23,043 nucleotides of DNA from a virus. A program made the translations under genes and the position numbers. Under the pieces are notes generated by a model. The model was given only the letters and a program-made list of their open reading frames with translations. It was not told the origin of the DNA and did not search any database. The stretch spans positions 1-23,043 of IMG/VR virus record IMGVR_UViG_3300017763_000215. One strand, given 5' to 3'. Below, one piece after another: positions 1 through 6,772 of this stretch. Positions within the stretch are counted from its first letter, which is position 1. Each line of letters starts with the position of its first letter.

Positions 1-240
1 AGCGAACAGACCGACGTATGCTTTTGTACGGCAGGTGGTGCGAGCGATGCTGCGCCTGCAAAAAAACGACCCCTTGCCCCCCGCCTTGCCCCTAGCGTAG
101 ATGGGGGTGTCACACAAAATTTTCGCACCGTTTGCCCGGACTGCGACAACGGCTTCATCCGCGAGCCTGATGGCTATGGTTGCGTCCAGTGGACATCGTG
201 TTATTCTTGTGGGGGAACAGGAGAGGCCGATGATCTATGA
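1..240 (+). CDS. C-terminal part of a Cys-rich zinc-finger protein (5' end outside window)
   Basis: Frame 1 is open from the first base for 79 codons to a TGA at 238-240. The fragment ends in a DnaJ-like Cys cluster: CPDC at fragment residues 45-48, C61, and CYSC at 67-70 followed by GGTGEA. Such CxxC...CxxCGGTG modules bind zinc and are frequent in small phage proteins of unknown role. Upstream lie another CxC (residues 7-9) and a basic, Pro/Ala-rich linker (about 19-33). The stop overlaps the next gene's ATG (230) by 11 bases, in the style of the rest of this operon. Function is unknown. A chaperone role cannot be inferred from the zinc motif alone, since no J domain is in view. Confidence 0.6.
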   Translation, partial: SEQTDVCFCTAGGASDAAPAKKRPLAPRLAPSVDGGVTQNFRTVCPDCDNGFIREPDGYGCVQWTSCYSCGGTGEADDL

Positions 241-397
241 GGGCGATGGCTCGTTTGAGCGAAAGCTGACTAACCGGCAATGCCCGCGCTGTCGCAGCGC
301 GATTGTGTTGCGCCGCGATGACAAGCATAAGCGCGAATACGAATGCACTGCATGTAGTTTAAAAATTATTGACGTTAAGGGAGACACCGAAAGATGA
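230..397 (+). CDS. Small zinc-ribbon protein, 55 aa
   Basis: A 55-residue protein with two Cys pairs, CPRC (18-21) and CTAC (39-42), about 17 residues apart. This is a classic one-ribbon Cys4 zinc-binding fold with a basic linker (RRDDKHKRE). I place the start at ATG 230 because GGAGAG lies just upstream (220-225). The longer frame back to 101 would overlap the Cys-rich coding frame that ends at 240 and gives a low-quality N-terminus. It ends in an ATGA overlap with the next gene. Such ribbons can bind nucleic acid or hold a protein contact. The exact role is unknown. Confidence 0.7.
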   Translation: MIYEGDGSFERKLTNRQCPRCRSAIVLRRDDKHKREYECTACSLKIIDVKGDTER

Positions 398-675
398 ACA
401 GATACGAGTTATTAGAGGCCGCCAAGGAAACTGTCGCTGATCGTGGCGAGGATTACGGCAGCATATGGGATAATCATGAGCGCATTGCTATTATTTGGAC
501 GGCGCTCATTGGAATACAGATTGAGCCGGAGCATGTGGCTATGATGATGGCGGGTGTGAAGCTGGCTAGGTTAGCGGCGACGCCGGATCATCAGGATAGC
601 TGGGTGGATCTAGCTGGCTATGCCGCAACAGGATCGGAGTGTTTGCATGTCAGACAAAACAACGCCGACGATTAG
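394..675 (+). CDS. DUF6378-like protein, 93 aa
   Basis: Small helical protein whose pattern matches the phage DUF6378 family as I know it: an N-terminal helix with DRGEDYGSIWDNHERIA (16-32), a central segment ending in MMMAGVKLARLA, and a C-terminal DHQDSWVDLAGYAATG close. The Asp/Glu-rich helices are reminiscent of the all-alpha NTP pyrophosphatase (MazG-like) architecture, but I do not see a full MazG EExxE/ExxD set, so no activity is claimed. AAGGGAG at 377-383 is a good ribosome binding site for ATG 394. The 3' end overlaps the next gene's start by 29 bases. Confidence 0.75.
   Translation: MNRYELLEAAKETVADRGEDYGSIWDNHERIAIIWTALIGIQIEPEHVAMMMAGVKLARLAATPDHQDSWVDLAGYAATGSECLHVRQNNADD
636..639 (+). 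promoter_or_regulatory. Ribosome binding site fixing the TerS start
   Basis: GGAG seven bases before ATG 647. It favours this start over the upstream in-frame ATG at 620, which has no comparable purine run. Confidence 0.6.
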
Positions 676-1048
676 ACAGCAGCGGGCAGCGTTAGCGTCG
701 AGTGACGCTGATCGCCGCGAAGCCGTTGTGCAAGAGTTAGAGGCCATTGGCGCTGGTGAGGCGACTGATGTTATTCAGTGGGATGATATGGGGCGGGTGA
801 CGTTGACGCCGAGTAGTCAGTTGTCGGATCGCGCCCGCCGGGCGGTTAAGAAGGTTAAGGTTACGCCTAATCAGTTTGGCAACACGATTGAGGTTGAGAT
901 GCACGATAAGCTATCGGCGTTGAGGCTGTTGGCGAAACATCGCGGGTTATTGGAGCCGAATGCCGGGGATCAAAAGCCTAGCATGATTGGCATTAATATT
1001 ACTGGGCCGACCACCAAGATTGTCGAGATTGAGGGCGATGATGGGTAA
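647..1048 (+). CDS. terS: Probable terminase small subunit, 133 aa
   Basis: Directly precedes a zinc-ribbon gene and the large terminase. The protein has an N-terminal region with charged helices (about 5-40). A central segment of the form GRVTLTPSSQLSDRARRAVKKVKV then leads to an MHDKLSALRLLAKHRGLL helix (about 85-105). This 'EMHDKLSALRLLAKHRGLL' signature is typical of small-terminase-like proteins of the Terminase_2/phage TerS type, in which the oligomeric small subunit recognises viral DNA and hands it to TerL. The tail ends in an acidic strand (IVEIEGDDG). The assignment rests on motif style and position. A DNA-binding HTH is not obvious by eye. Confidence 0.65.
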   Translation: MSDKTTPTIRQQRAALASSDADRREAVVQELEAIGAGEATDVIQWDDMGRVTLTPSSQLSDRARRAVKKVKVTPNQFGNTIEVEMHDKLSALRLLAKHRGLLEPNAGDQKPSMIGINITGPTTKIVEIEGDDG

Positions 1049-1265
1049 GGTTATCGACATGAAGGACTATATCAGCGTCAGGTTTTTTAAGAATGATATA
1101 GTGTGTCGGTATTGTTCCCGGCTTACTAGGGGCCGGGTGTATGATAGTGGTGAGGCTATTGTTTGTACTGAGTGCGGCGGGCCTATGCTTGAATTAGAAA
1201 GCGACCAGTTTAACGATAATTTGACTATTATTTTTGACCCAGAGGATTATGATGGCGAGAGCTAA
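1041..1265 (+). CDS. Small zinc-ribbon protein between TerS and TerL, 74 aa
   Basis: A 74-residue protein with CRYC (22-25) and CTEC (42-45) forming a single Cys4 zinc ribbon, followed by an acidic tail (DQFNDNLTIIFDPEDYDGES). I chose ATG 1041 because GAGGG (1031-1035) sits five bases upstream; ATG 1038 is the only close alternative. The gene overlaps the preceding gene by 8 bases and the TerL start by 14, so it is locked between the two terminase genes and probably co-translated with them. Function is unknown. A packaging or DNA-binding accessory role is a guess from position only. Confidence 0.7.
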   Translation: MGKVIDMKDYISVRFFKNDIVCRYCSRLTRGRVYDSGEAIVCTECGGPMLELESDQFNDNLTIIFDPEDYDGES

Positions 1266-2805
1266 AGCAGCAACAGACAGATCACCCCGGCGTCGCAAGC
1301 AGCCAACCACTGAGGCGCTTGCGGGTTTAAACCTTGATTTTTCGCAAAGCCCAACAGTATGGCAATTTTTACAAGACGACAGTTTCGTGCGTGGGTTGAT
1401 GGGGCCGGTCGGGTCTGGCAAGACGTTTGCTTCATTAGCGGAAGTGATGCTGCGGGCGGTGAAGCAGGAGCCGTCGCCGATAGATGGGATCAGATATACT
1501 CGGTTTGCAGTTATCAGGAACAGCTACCCGGAGCTACGCACGACCACGATTAAGACGTGGCAGGAATTATTCCCTGAGAATGTTTGGGGGCCGATGCGCT
1601 GGTCGCCGCCGATCACACATCACATCAAGCTGCCGCCGCGTGATGGCGCGGCTGGGCTTGATTGTGAGGTGATCTTCTTGGCGTTAGATCAGCCCCGCGA
1701 CGTGCGAAAGCTGTTGTCTTTAGAATTGACCGGGGGTTTTATAGATGAGGCCAGGGAACTGCCAAAGGCGGTGGTTGACGGTTTAACATCGCGTGTCGGT
1801 CGTTATCCTACCAAGTCGAATGCTGGTTGCACTTGGCGCGGTGTTTGGATGAGTACCAACCCAATGGATAGCGACCACTGGTGGCCGAACCTTGCCGAGA
1901 AAAATCCTATTCGCGGAAAATATCCTTGGAAGTTTTACAAGCAGCCGGGCGGTGTGGTCGAGGGTACGGCCGAGCATGAAGATGCTATGTTTGCGGCTGG
2001 CAAGCATTGGCTGAATAATCCGATAGCTGAGAATGTCAACAACCTGCCGGTCGGGTATTATGAGCAGCAGCTAGCTGGGAAGACGCTTGATTGGATACAA
2101 TGCTATGCCGGGGCGCAGTATGTTTATGTGCAGGATGGTAAGCCGGTCTGGCCTGAGTTTAGCGATAGCGTGATGTCTGGTGATGCTGAGATTGAGCCGG
2201 GCTGGCCGGTGCATATCGGGCTTGACTTTGGTTTGACCCCGGCGGCTGTGTTTGGGCAAAAGATGCAGAATGGCAAATGGAATGTCGTGCATGAGCTTGT
2301 GGCTTTTGATATGGGTCTTGAGCGGTTTTGTCATCACTTGCTGGCTGACATACAAAGTATGTTTCCGAAATGTGACGTGCTGGTTTGGGGTGACCCGGCG
2401 GGCGTCAAGCGCGATGAGATCTTTGAGGTCACCGCGTTTGAGCATTTAAAAACGATGGGGCTTCATGCCCGGCCAACTAGCACCAACGATTTTAAAGTGC
2501 GACGCGAGGCCGGTGCTATGCCAATGAACCGCATGATAGATGGCAAGGCTGGGTTGGTGGTTAGCAGTAAATGCACCCGCACCCGCAAATCGCTTGCTGG
2601 CGGTTATCATTTCCGGCGCGTTGCAGTTGGCGCTGGATATGAGCGGTTCCGCGATGCGCCAAATAAAAATGAGCATTCACACGTCGGTGATGCGTTTGGG
2701 TATTTAATGCTTGGTGCCGGTGAGGTGCGGAGCATTACGCGCAACAGCCAGTTTAGTAAACAGTTTAATCAGTTAACAGCTAATGCAGATTTTAACATAT
2801 TCTAA
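1252..2805 (+). CDS. terL: Terminase large subunit (packaging ATPase/nuclease), 517 aa
   Basis: The motor that drives DNA into the procapsid and cuts it. Walker A is GPVGSGKT at 51-58. Walker B with the catalytic acid is GGFIDEA at 161-167 (D165, E166). The C-terminal RNase H-like nuclease shows HIGLDFG (D325), VWGDPAG (D381) and HVGDAFGY (D480), three acidic residues suited to two-metal catalysis. At 517 aa it has the usual two-domain length. I chose ATG 1252 because AGAGGA (1241-1246) is five bases upstream; the frame also offers ATG 1249 and TTG 1234. The N-terminus is strongly basic (RSPRRRK). Confidence 0.95.
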   Translation: MARAKAATDRSPRRRKQPTTEALAGLNLDFSQSPTVWQFLQDDSFVRGLMGPVGSGKTFASLAEVMLRAVKQEPSPIDGIRYTRFAVIRNSYPELRTTTIKTWQELFPENVWGPMRWSPPITHHIKLPPRDGAAGLDCEVIFLALDQPRDVRKLLSLELTGGFIDEARELPKAVVDGLTSRVGRYPTKSNAGCTWRGVWMSTNPMDSDHWWPNLAEKNPIRGKYPWKFYKQPGGVVEGTAEHEDAMFAAGKHWLNNPIAENVNNLPVGYYEQQLAGKTLDWIQCYAGAQYVYVQDGKPVWPEFSDSVMSGDAEIEPGWPVHIGLDFGLTPAAVFGQKMQNGKWNVVHELVAFDMGLERFCHHLLADIQSMFPKCDVLVWGDPAGVKRDEIFEVTAFEHLKTMGLHARPTSTNDFKVRREAGAMPMNRMIDGKAGLVVSSKCTRTRKSLAGGYHFRRVAVGAGYERFRDAPNKNEHSHVGDAFGYLMLGAGEVRSITRNSQFSKQFNQLTANADFNIF

Positions 2806-2872
2806 TTGGCGGCAATCGCTTTGCGGTAACAGTGAAGTTTCTATTGTGCCGTTTTACTGGGGTCATGCCTAT

Positions 2873-3280
2873 ATGGCAGAGTTAAGGCCGATTGACGCTC
2901 AGTTTTTAAAACTTGTGCCGGATTACAAAGAGGCGTTGCAGGCAGCAGGCACAGGTGGCCTTGCCTGCACAGCATTATTGCGGGGCAAAATTGCTTGCTG
3001 TTTTGGCATTAACAAACTGTGGCCGGGTGTTGCTGAAGGCTGGATGTTGACAACAGACCACGTTGCTACCGCGCCGGTATCGCTTACTAGGGGGGCATAC
3101 CGCTATTTCAACCTGATCGCTACCGAGATGGTATTGAAGCGGTTGCAGCTAACAGTAAATATGCAGAATGACCTTGCTGTTAGGTGGGCTGATGCGTTAC
3201 AATTCACGCCAGAAGGTTTATTAAAAAGCTACGGCCCTGACGGCGCTGATTATCGAATGTATGCGAGGTATTATAAATGA
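2873..3280 (+). CDS. T7 gp13-like (DUF2833, GNAT-fold) protein, 135 aa
   Basis: Resembles phage T7 gp13 in length (138 aa in T7) and order: an RPIDAQF start, a GGLACTALLRGKIACCFGI strand pair, a WMLTTDHV segment, a helix leading to RYFNLIATEMV, then NDLAVRWADALQF and a C-terminal aromatic YRMYARYYK. This is the degenerate acetyltransferase-like fold of the DUF2833/gp13 family, needed for T7 virion assembly. Enzymatic activity is not implied. Start at ATG 2873 is preferred because the protein then begins like T7 gp13. An in-frame ATG at 2783, inside terL, would add 30 residues but has no ribosome binding site. The stop overlaps the next ATG (ATGA). Confidence 0.72.
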   Translation: MAELRPIDAQFLKLVPDYKEALQAAGTGGLACTALLRGKIACCFGINKLWPGVAEGWMLTTDHVATAPVSLTRGAYRYFNLIATEMVLKRLQLTVNMQNDLAVRWADALQFTPEGLLKSYGPDGADYRMYARYYK

Positions 3281-3501
3281 GCGGATTATTTGGTGGCGGG
3301 TCAAAGGTATCAAAACCAGATCCAGAGTTAGTAGCTGCTCAAAAACGCCAAGAGCAACAGGTCGAGGCTGAGGCGCGTGATAAGCGCATGAAGCTAGCAG
3401 CACAGCGCCGCGCTCGGTATGTTGGCGGTCAGCGTATGTTATTATCTAAAACCCGCCAAGACGCAGAGCAGGGCATTACAGAAACATTAGGGCCGGTGTA
3501 A
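3277..3501 (+). CDS. Small conserved-type virion-region protein, 74 aa
   Basis: Begins with a Gly-rich LFGGGSKVSKPDPELV leader, continues as a highly charged helix rich in Gln/Glu/Arg/Lys (about 18-48, coiled-coil-like), then YVGGQRMLLSKTRQDAEQG and a LGPV end. I recognise this layout (LFGGG...KPDP...GGQRxLL) from short proteins next to the terminase/portal genes of uncultured marine podoviruses, where no function has been assigned. It overlaps the gp13-like gene by 4 bases. Confidence 0.7.
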   Translation: MSGLFGGGSKVSKPDPELVAAQKRQEQQVEAEARDKRMKLAAQRRARYVGGQRMLLSKTRQDAEQGITETLGPV

Positions 3502-3504
3502 GCT

Positions 3505-4311
3505 ATGACAAAAAGAAACCCACCAAGCAGAACCACAATTAGAGGCCAGCGGCATTTGTTGGCTTATATCACGCCAGCCGAAGCCGAGCTTCTAAAATCA
3601 CGCGGTGGCACAGGTGAGTTCCACAAAGGTGTTCCATCATACCCTGAGCCGGGTATGGGCGGCAGTAGTGATAGCCGTAGTGGCACTGGCAGCGGCGGCA
3701 GATCTTCCAGTGATCCGGGCGGCGGCGGCCCAGGCGGGTCTGGCGGCAGATCTGGGTCAGGGGATCACAGCGGTGGTAATGAAAGTGCTAGTGCTAGTGA
3801 TCGTGGCGGTAACGATGACAGACAAAGATCAGGGGCACAAAAACAAATAGACAAGCAGATCGCGCTTGGCAAAAAAAATATCGACAACATGACTACCACT
3901 GACAAGATTATGTCTGCTGTAATGCCATTTGCTGGTTTTGAGGTGGCGCAAAACTATGCGGCTCAATTTATGGGTAACCGCATGAAAGATGTGCTTAGTC
4001 AAACTGGATCTAGGGCTGTGGTTGATAAACGCACCGGCAGAATAAGCGGCGTTTATGATAGCCGTGGCAGGTTGACTGGGCGTGACCCCATTGCTGAAGC
4101 GCGGGCAGAAAGAATGAACGAGGCCGCTAGTGCCGCTAAAGTAATGCCAGAAGATGAAGAAGAAAAAGAAAGAGCGACGCTGGGCAAAAAGGTTATACGC
4201 TCTGACCTTACAAAAGAGATTGAGGCCGAGCGCATACGTCGCCGCAAAGCTGGGTTAACACAGCTTGGCAACCGCACATTGTTATCAACCTCATCACAAT
4301 TAGGAGCATAA
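3505..4311 (+). CDS. Low-complexity marine-phage-type protein, 268 aa
   Basis: Three parts are visible. The N-terminus (about 1-50) carries HLLAYITPAEAELLKSRGGTG followed by a GVPSYPEPGMGG segment, a motif style repeated in many marine podovirus proteins. Residues about 52-107 are almost all Gly/Ser/Asp with some Arg, probably disordered. The C-terminal half is helical and charged, with a short hydrophobic stretch (MSAVMPFAGFEVA) and an acidic EDEEEKE run, ending TLLSTSSQLGA. That 'TLL...SSxLG' ending is also seen on marine phage proteins of this position. Function is unknown; virion or assembly association is inferred from neighbours. No strong ribosome binding site precedes ATG 3505, so coupling from the gene ending at 3501 is likely. 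Confidence 0.8.
   Translation: MTKRNPPSRTTIRGQRHLLAYITPAEAELLKSRGGTGEFHKGVPSYPEPGMGGSSDSRSGTGSGGRSSSDPGGGGPGGSGGRSGSGDHSGGNESASASDRGGNDDRQRSGAQKQIDKQIALGKKNIDNMTTTDKIMSAVMPFAGFEVAQNYAAQFMGNRMKDVLSQTGSRAVVDKRTGRISGVYDSRGRLTGRDPIAEARAERMNEAASAAKVMPEDEEEKERATLGKKVIRSDLTKEIEAERIRRRKAGLTQLGNRTLLSTSSQLGA
3694..3753 (+). repeat. Gly/Ser-coding direct repeat
   Basis: The 12-mer GGCGGCAGATCT occurs at 3694-3705 and again at 3742-3753, exactly 48 bases apart, inside a GGC-rich tract. It encodes the Gly/Ser-rich linker of the 268-aa protein and is a likely site of slippage or length change. Confidence 0.6.
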
Positions 4312-4467
4312 ATGCCAAAAGTAGTTTCCAAAGATGGTAAGACCCGCCACTTTGCTTACAGCAAGGCTGGAATGAATGCAGCTAAAGAGTACGCCCGGCA
4401 GACTGGTGGCCGGGTGACTGAGGCCAATATGAAAACAAAAATGGCGAAGAGGAAAGATTATGCCTAA
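4312..4467 (+). CDS. Small basic protein, 51 aa
   Basis: ATG 4312 follows the previous stop directly (TAAATG) and has a strong TAGGAG (4301-4306) five bases upstream. The product is short and Lys/Arg-rich. It begins MPKVVSKDGKTRHFAYSKAG, has a helical AAKEYARQTGG centre and ends in KTKMAKRKDYA. Tiny proteins with this 'MPKV..G..F.YT..G...AK..A...G' layout are common beside portal genes in uncultured marine phages. No function is known to me. The basic character suggests nucleic-acid or packaged-DNA association, which is only an inference. It overlaps the next mini-ORF by 8 bases. Confidence 0.7.
   Translation: MPKVVSKDGKTRHFAYSKAGMNAAKEYARQTGGRVTEANMKTKMAKRKDYA
4448..4453 (+). promoter_or_regulatory. 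Ribosome binding site of the 11-codon ORF
   Basis: AGAGGA six bases before ATG 4460, close to ideal spacing. It is the main reason to regard the 11-residue ORF as translated. Confidence 0.5.
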
Positions 4468-4495
4468 GAAAAAAGGTAAGGGTTACGGTAAATAA
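4460..4495 (+). CDS. 11-residue Lys/Gly peptide ORF
   Basis: ATG 4460 opens an 11-codon frame encoding MPKKKGKGYGK and ends with TAA at 4493-4495, whose last A is the first base of the next gene's ATG. It has a well-placed AGAGGA at 4448-4453. It may be a genuine micro-protein, or its translation may mainly bring ribosomes to the next start, which lacks a well-spaced site of its own. The peptide is extremely basic and Gly-rich, like its larger neighbours. Chance cannot be excluded at this length. Confidence 0.4.
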   Translation: MPKKKGKGYGK

Positions 4496-4650
4496 TGGCA
4501 AAGCAAGTTTGGGATAAAAAGCGGCCAAAAAATTTGGGCAAGCCAAAGGCGTTGAGTTCTGCGAAGAAGCGCAGCGCTATGCGGGCGGCTAAAAAAGCCG
4601 GTCGTCCATATCCAAACCTCATTGATAATATGAGGGCGGCGCGTGGCTAG
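4495..4650 (+). CDS. Small basic protein, 51 aa (second)
   Basis: Starts at ATG 4495 in a TAATG overlap with the 11-codon ORF; the nearest purine run (TAAGGG, 4477-4482) is 12 bases away, so translation is probably coupled. The product is about one third Lys/Arg, with AKKRSAMRAAKKAGRPYPNL in the centre and no hydrophobic core segment. This suggests an unstructured or helical nucleic-acid-binding peptide (inference). It shares length and composition style with the 51-aa protein at 4312 but no clear alignment. No family is recognised. Confidence 0.65.
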   Translation: MAKQVWDKKRPKNLGKPKALSSAKKRSAMRAAKKAGRPYPNLIDNMRAARG

Positions 4651-4945
4651 GTCACCGGCTTGGACACGCAGTGCAGGCAAAAATCCAAAAGGTGGTTTGA
4701 ACGCTGCCGGTCGTCGTTCTGCCAAAGCGCAGGGTATGAACCTAAAAGCGCCGGTAAAGTCTGGCGACAATCCGCGCCGCGCATCATTCTTGGCTAGGAT
4801 GGGTGGTATGCCAGGGCCAGAGCGTAATGAAAAGGGCGAGCCTACACGTTTGCTTTTATCGCTACACGCTTGGGGCGCTAGCTCAAAAGCAGACGCCAAG
4901 AAAAAATCGGCAGCCATAAGTAAAAGGAACCAAGCCAGTGCATAG
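4643..4945 (+). CDS. DUF6321-like basic protein, 100 aa
   Basis: Begins with GTG 4643, preceded by GAGG (4632-4635) at seven bases. The sequence follows the DUF6321 pattern as I remember it: RSPAWTRSAGKNPKGGLNAAG (about 3-23), KAPVKSG, a RRASFLARMGGMPGP block (about 45-59), then KGEPTRLLLSLHAWGA. The family is found in phages and phage-like regions near structural genes; its function is not known. The product is rich in Lys/Arg/Ala. It overlaps the upstream gene and the portal start by 8 bases each. An antisense open frame of 185 codons across this region is a compositional shadow. Confidence 0.72.
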   Translation: MARSPAWTRSAGKNPKGGLNAAGRRSAKAQGMNLKAPVKSGDNPRRASFLARMGGMPGPERNEKGEPTRLLLSLHAWGASSKADAKKKSAAISKRNQASA

Positions 4946-6503
4946 TGTTGAAGATATTCTAAAGCGCCACGACGTGGCGCAGCGGCGCAAAGATAACTGG
5001 CGGCAGATCTATGAAGACTGCTATGAGTTTGGTTTGCCACAGCGCAATCTTTACGACGGCTATTACGAGGGTGGTGGCTCTCCGGGGCAAAACAAAATGG
5101 TGCGCGTGTTCGATAGCACGGCTATCAATGCGACACAGCGATTTGCCAACCGCATCCAGTCGGGCTTATTCCCGCCATATGCGCCGTGGTGCCGCCTAGA
5201 GCCGGGGCCAGAAATCCCAGAAGAGCGCCGCCTTGAAGCGCAAACTGCGCTTGATATGTATAGCGACACAATGTTTAGCCTGCTGCGCCAATCTAATTTT
5301 GATTTGGCTATGGGTGAGTTTTTACTTGACCTAGCTGTTGGCACCGCCGTCATGCTAGTGCAGCCTGGCGATGATATGTCGCCTATTCGCTTTACTGCTG
5401 TGCCACAGTATTTGGTAAGCATCGAAGAGGGCGCACACGGCAAGGTCGATAATGTGTACCGCCGGATGCGCTTGAAAAGTGAGGCCATCAAGCAGCATTG
5501 GCAAGATGCTGACATCCCAGAGCGCTTGCAGCGCATGATTGATGACAAGCCTACACAAGAGATTGATCTTGTTGAGGCTACATTATATGACCCCGACAAA
5601 GGTGATTTTTGTTATCACGTTATTTGGGCTGAGGGCAAAGCTGGCTTGCTTATGCGCCGGATGAAATCATCGCCTTGGATTGTTGCGCGTTACATGAAAG
5701 TGGCAGGTGAGGTGTATGGCCGGGGGCCGTTGGTTACAGCAATCCCAGACATCAAGACGCTGAACAAGACGCTAGAACTGCTGTTAAAAAATGCCAGCCT
5801 GTCAATTGCCGGTGTCTATACGGCGGCTGATGACGGTGTATTGAACCCGCAAAACATCCGCATCCAGCCGGGCGCTATCATCCCGGTTGCGCGTAACGGC
5901 GGCCCGCAGGGTGAGAGCTTGCGCCAAATGCCGCGCTCTGGTGATTTCAATGTGTCGCAGATTGTGATTAATGACCTACGCATGAACGTCAAAAAGATTT
6001 TGCTTGATGACACATTGCCGCCAGACAATATGAGTGCAAGGTCTGCGACAGAGATTGCAGAACGCATGAAAGAACTGGCGCAGAACCTTGGCTCCGCTTT
6101 TGGTCGTTTGATTACAGAAACAATGGTGCCGCTAGTTAGCCGCATTTTGTATGTGATGGATGAGCGCGGTTTGATTGAGATGCCACTGCGCGTCAATGGG
6201 CTTGAGGTTAAGGTCACGCCAGTTAGCCCGATTGCACAAGCGCAAAATATGGGTGACATTGAAAAGATTATGCAGTGGGTGCAAATGTCATCAGCCCTTG
6301 GCCCCGAAGGTCAAATGGCTATTAAGATGGGCAGCATTTCTGATTATGTTGCTGACAAACTTGGGGTGCCAGCGGAGTTACGCACGACACCACAAGAGCG
6401 CGAGCAAATGATGCAACAGGCCGCGCAAATGATGCAAGCACAAGCGCAGGCAGAAGGTGGTGCGCCAATTGAAGGCGAGGCACCACCAGAAGGGATGGTC
6501 TAA
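4938..6503 (+). CDS. Portal / head-to-tail connector (T7 gp8 type), 521 aa
   Basis: Dodecameric portal through which DNA enters and leaves the head. The length (T7 gp8 is 536 aa) and order fit the head-tail connector family. The N-terminus has RRKDNWRQIYEDCYEFGLPQ (16-35), then VRVFDSTAINATQRFANRIQ, a PPYAPWCRLEP segment, a central YGRGPLVTAIPDIKTLN stretch, and a DDTLPPDNMSARSATEIAERM helix. The C-terminus is a Gln/Ala/Met-rich helix ending in an acidic Gly/Pro tail. The start is GTG 4938 with AAAAGGA (4922-4928) nine bases upstream; no nearby ATG is in frame. It overlaps the gene before by 8 bases and the next by one (TAATG). Confidence 0.92.
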   Translation: MHSVEDILKRHDVAQRRKDNWRQIYEDCYEFGLPQRNLYDGYYEGGGSPGQNKMVRVFDSTAINATQRFANRIQSGLFPPYAPWCRLEPGPEIPEERRLEAQTALDMYSDTMFSLLRQSNFDLAMGEFLLDLAVGTAVMLVQPGDDMSPIRFTAVPQYLVSIEEGAHGKVDNVYRRMRLKSEAIKQHWQDADIPERLQRMIDDKPTQEIDLVEATLYDPDKGDFCYHVIWAEGKAGLLMRRMKSSPWIVARYMKVAGEVYGRGPLVTAIPDIKTLNKTLELLLKNASLSIAGVYTAADDGVLNPQNIRIQPGAIIPVARNGGPQGESLRQMPRSGDFNVSQIVINDLRMNVKKILLDDTLPPDNMSARSATEIAERMKELAQNLGSAFGRLITETMVPLVSRILYVMDERGLIEMPLRVNGLEVKVTPVSPIAQAQNMGDIEKIMQWVQMSSALGPEGQMAIKMGSISDYVADKLGVPAELRTTPQEREQMMQQAAQMMQAQAQAEGGAPIEGEAPPEGMV

Positions 6504-6772
6504 TGAACCCGGACGGTTGGGAAGGTTTACAAACCGTAAACCCCGAAATAGCAGAAAAGCAACAAGTTGATAAAGATGACATTGATCGTCTTTATTTGCG
6601 CGTGTTCGCCAGTGACGATGGGGCAAAGCTGCTCACTCATCTACGCGCACTGACGATAGAGCAGCCAAGCTGGTATCCCGGTGAGGACGCCAGCCACGGC
6701 TATGCTCGCGAAGGCCAAAACAGTTTGGTCAGGGAAATTGAGCGGCGTATGAAAAGAGCGAGATCACTATGA
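6503..6772 (+). CDS. Bbp19-like small protein, 89 aa
   Basis: A short protein with a LRVFASDDGAKLLTHLRALT block (about 32-51), a PSWYPGE turn and an EGQNSLVREIERRM C-terminal helix. This matches the general Bbp19 pattern (F-x-T-x-x-G-x-x-x-L...eGqR-x-L-v-x-x-I), named after a Bordetella phage BPP-1 protein encoded between portal and scaffold genes. Position and spacing agree: one-base overlap with the portal gene and an ATGA overlap with the scaffold gene. It is probably a head-assembly accessory protein with undefined role. Confidence 0.68.
   Translation: MNPDGWEGLQTVNPEIAEKQQVDKDDIDRLYLRVFASDDGAKLLTHLRALTIEQPSWYPGEDASHGYAREGQNSLVREIERRMKRARSL

Noticed and set aside
101-229. N-terminal extension of the 55-aa zinc-ribbon gene back to ATG 101
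   Set aside because: The same bases encode, in frame 1, the DnaJ-like Cys cluster of the upstream gene, and the better ribosome binding site is at ATG 230.
2783-2872. N-terminal extension of the gp13-like gene into terL
   Set aside because: No ribosome binding site precedes ATG 2783, and T7 gp13-like proteins begin where ATG 2873 starts. The 67-base gap this leaves after terL has no other feature I can support.
4483-5040. A 185-codon open frame on the minus strand
   Set aside because: It crosses three overlapping plus-strand genes with their own start signals and has no recognisable domain; it is a shadow of the Lys/Arg/Ala-rich frames.
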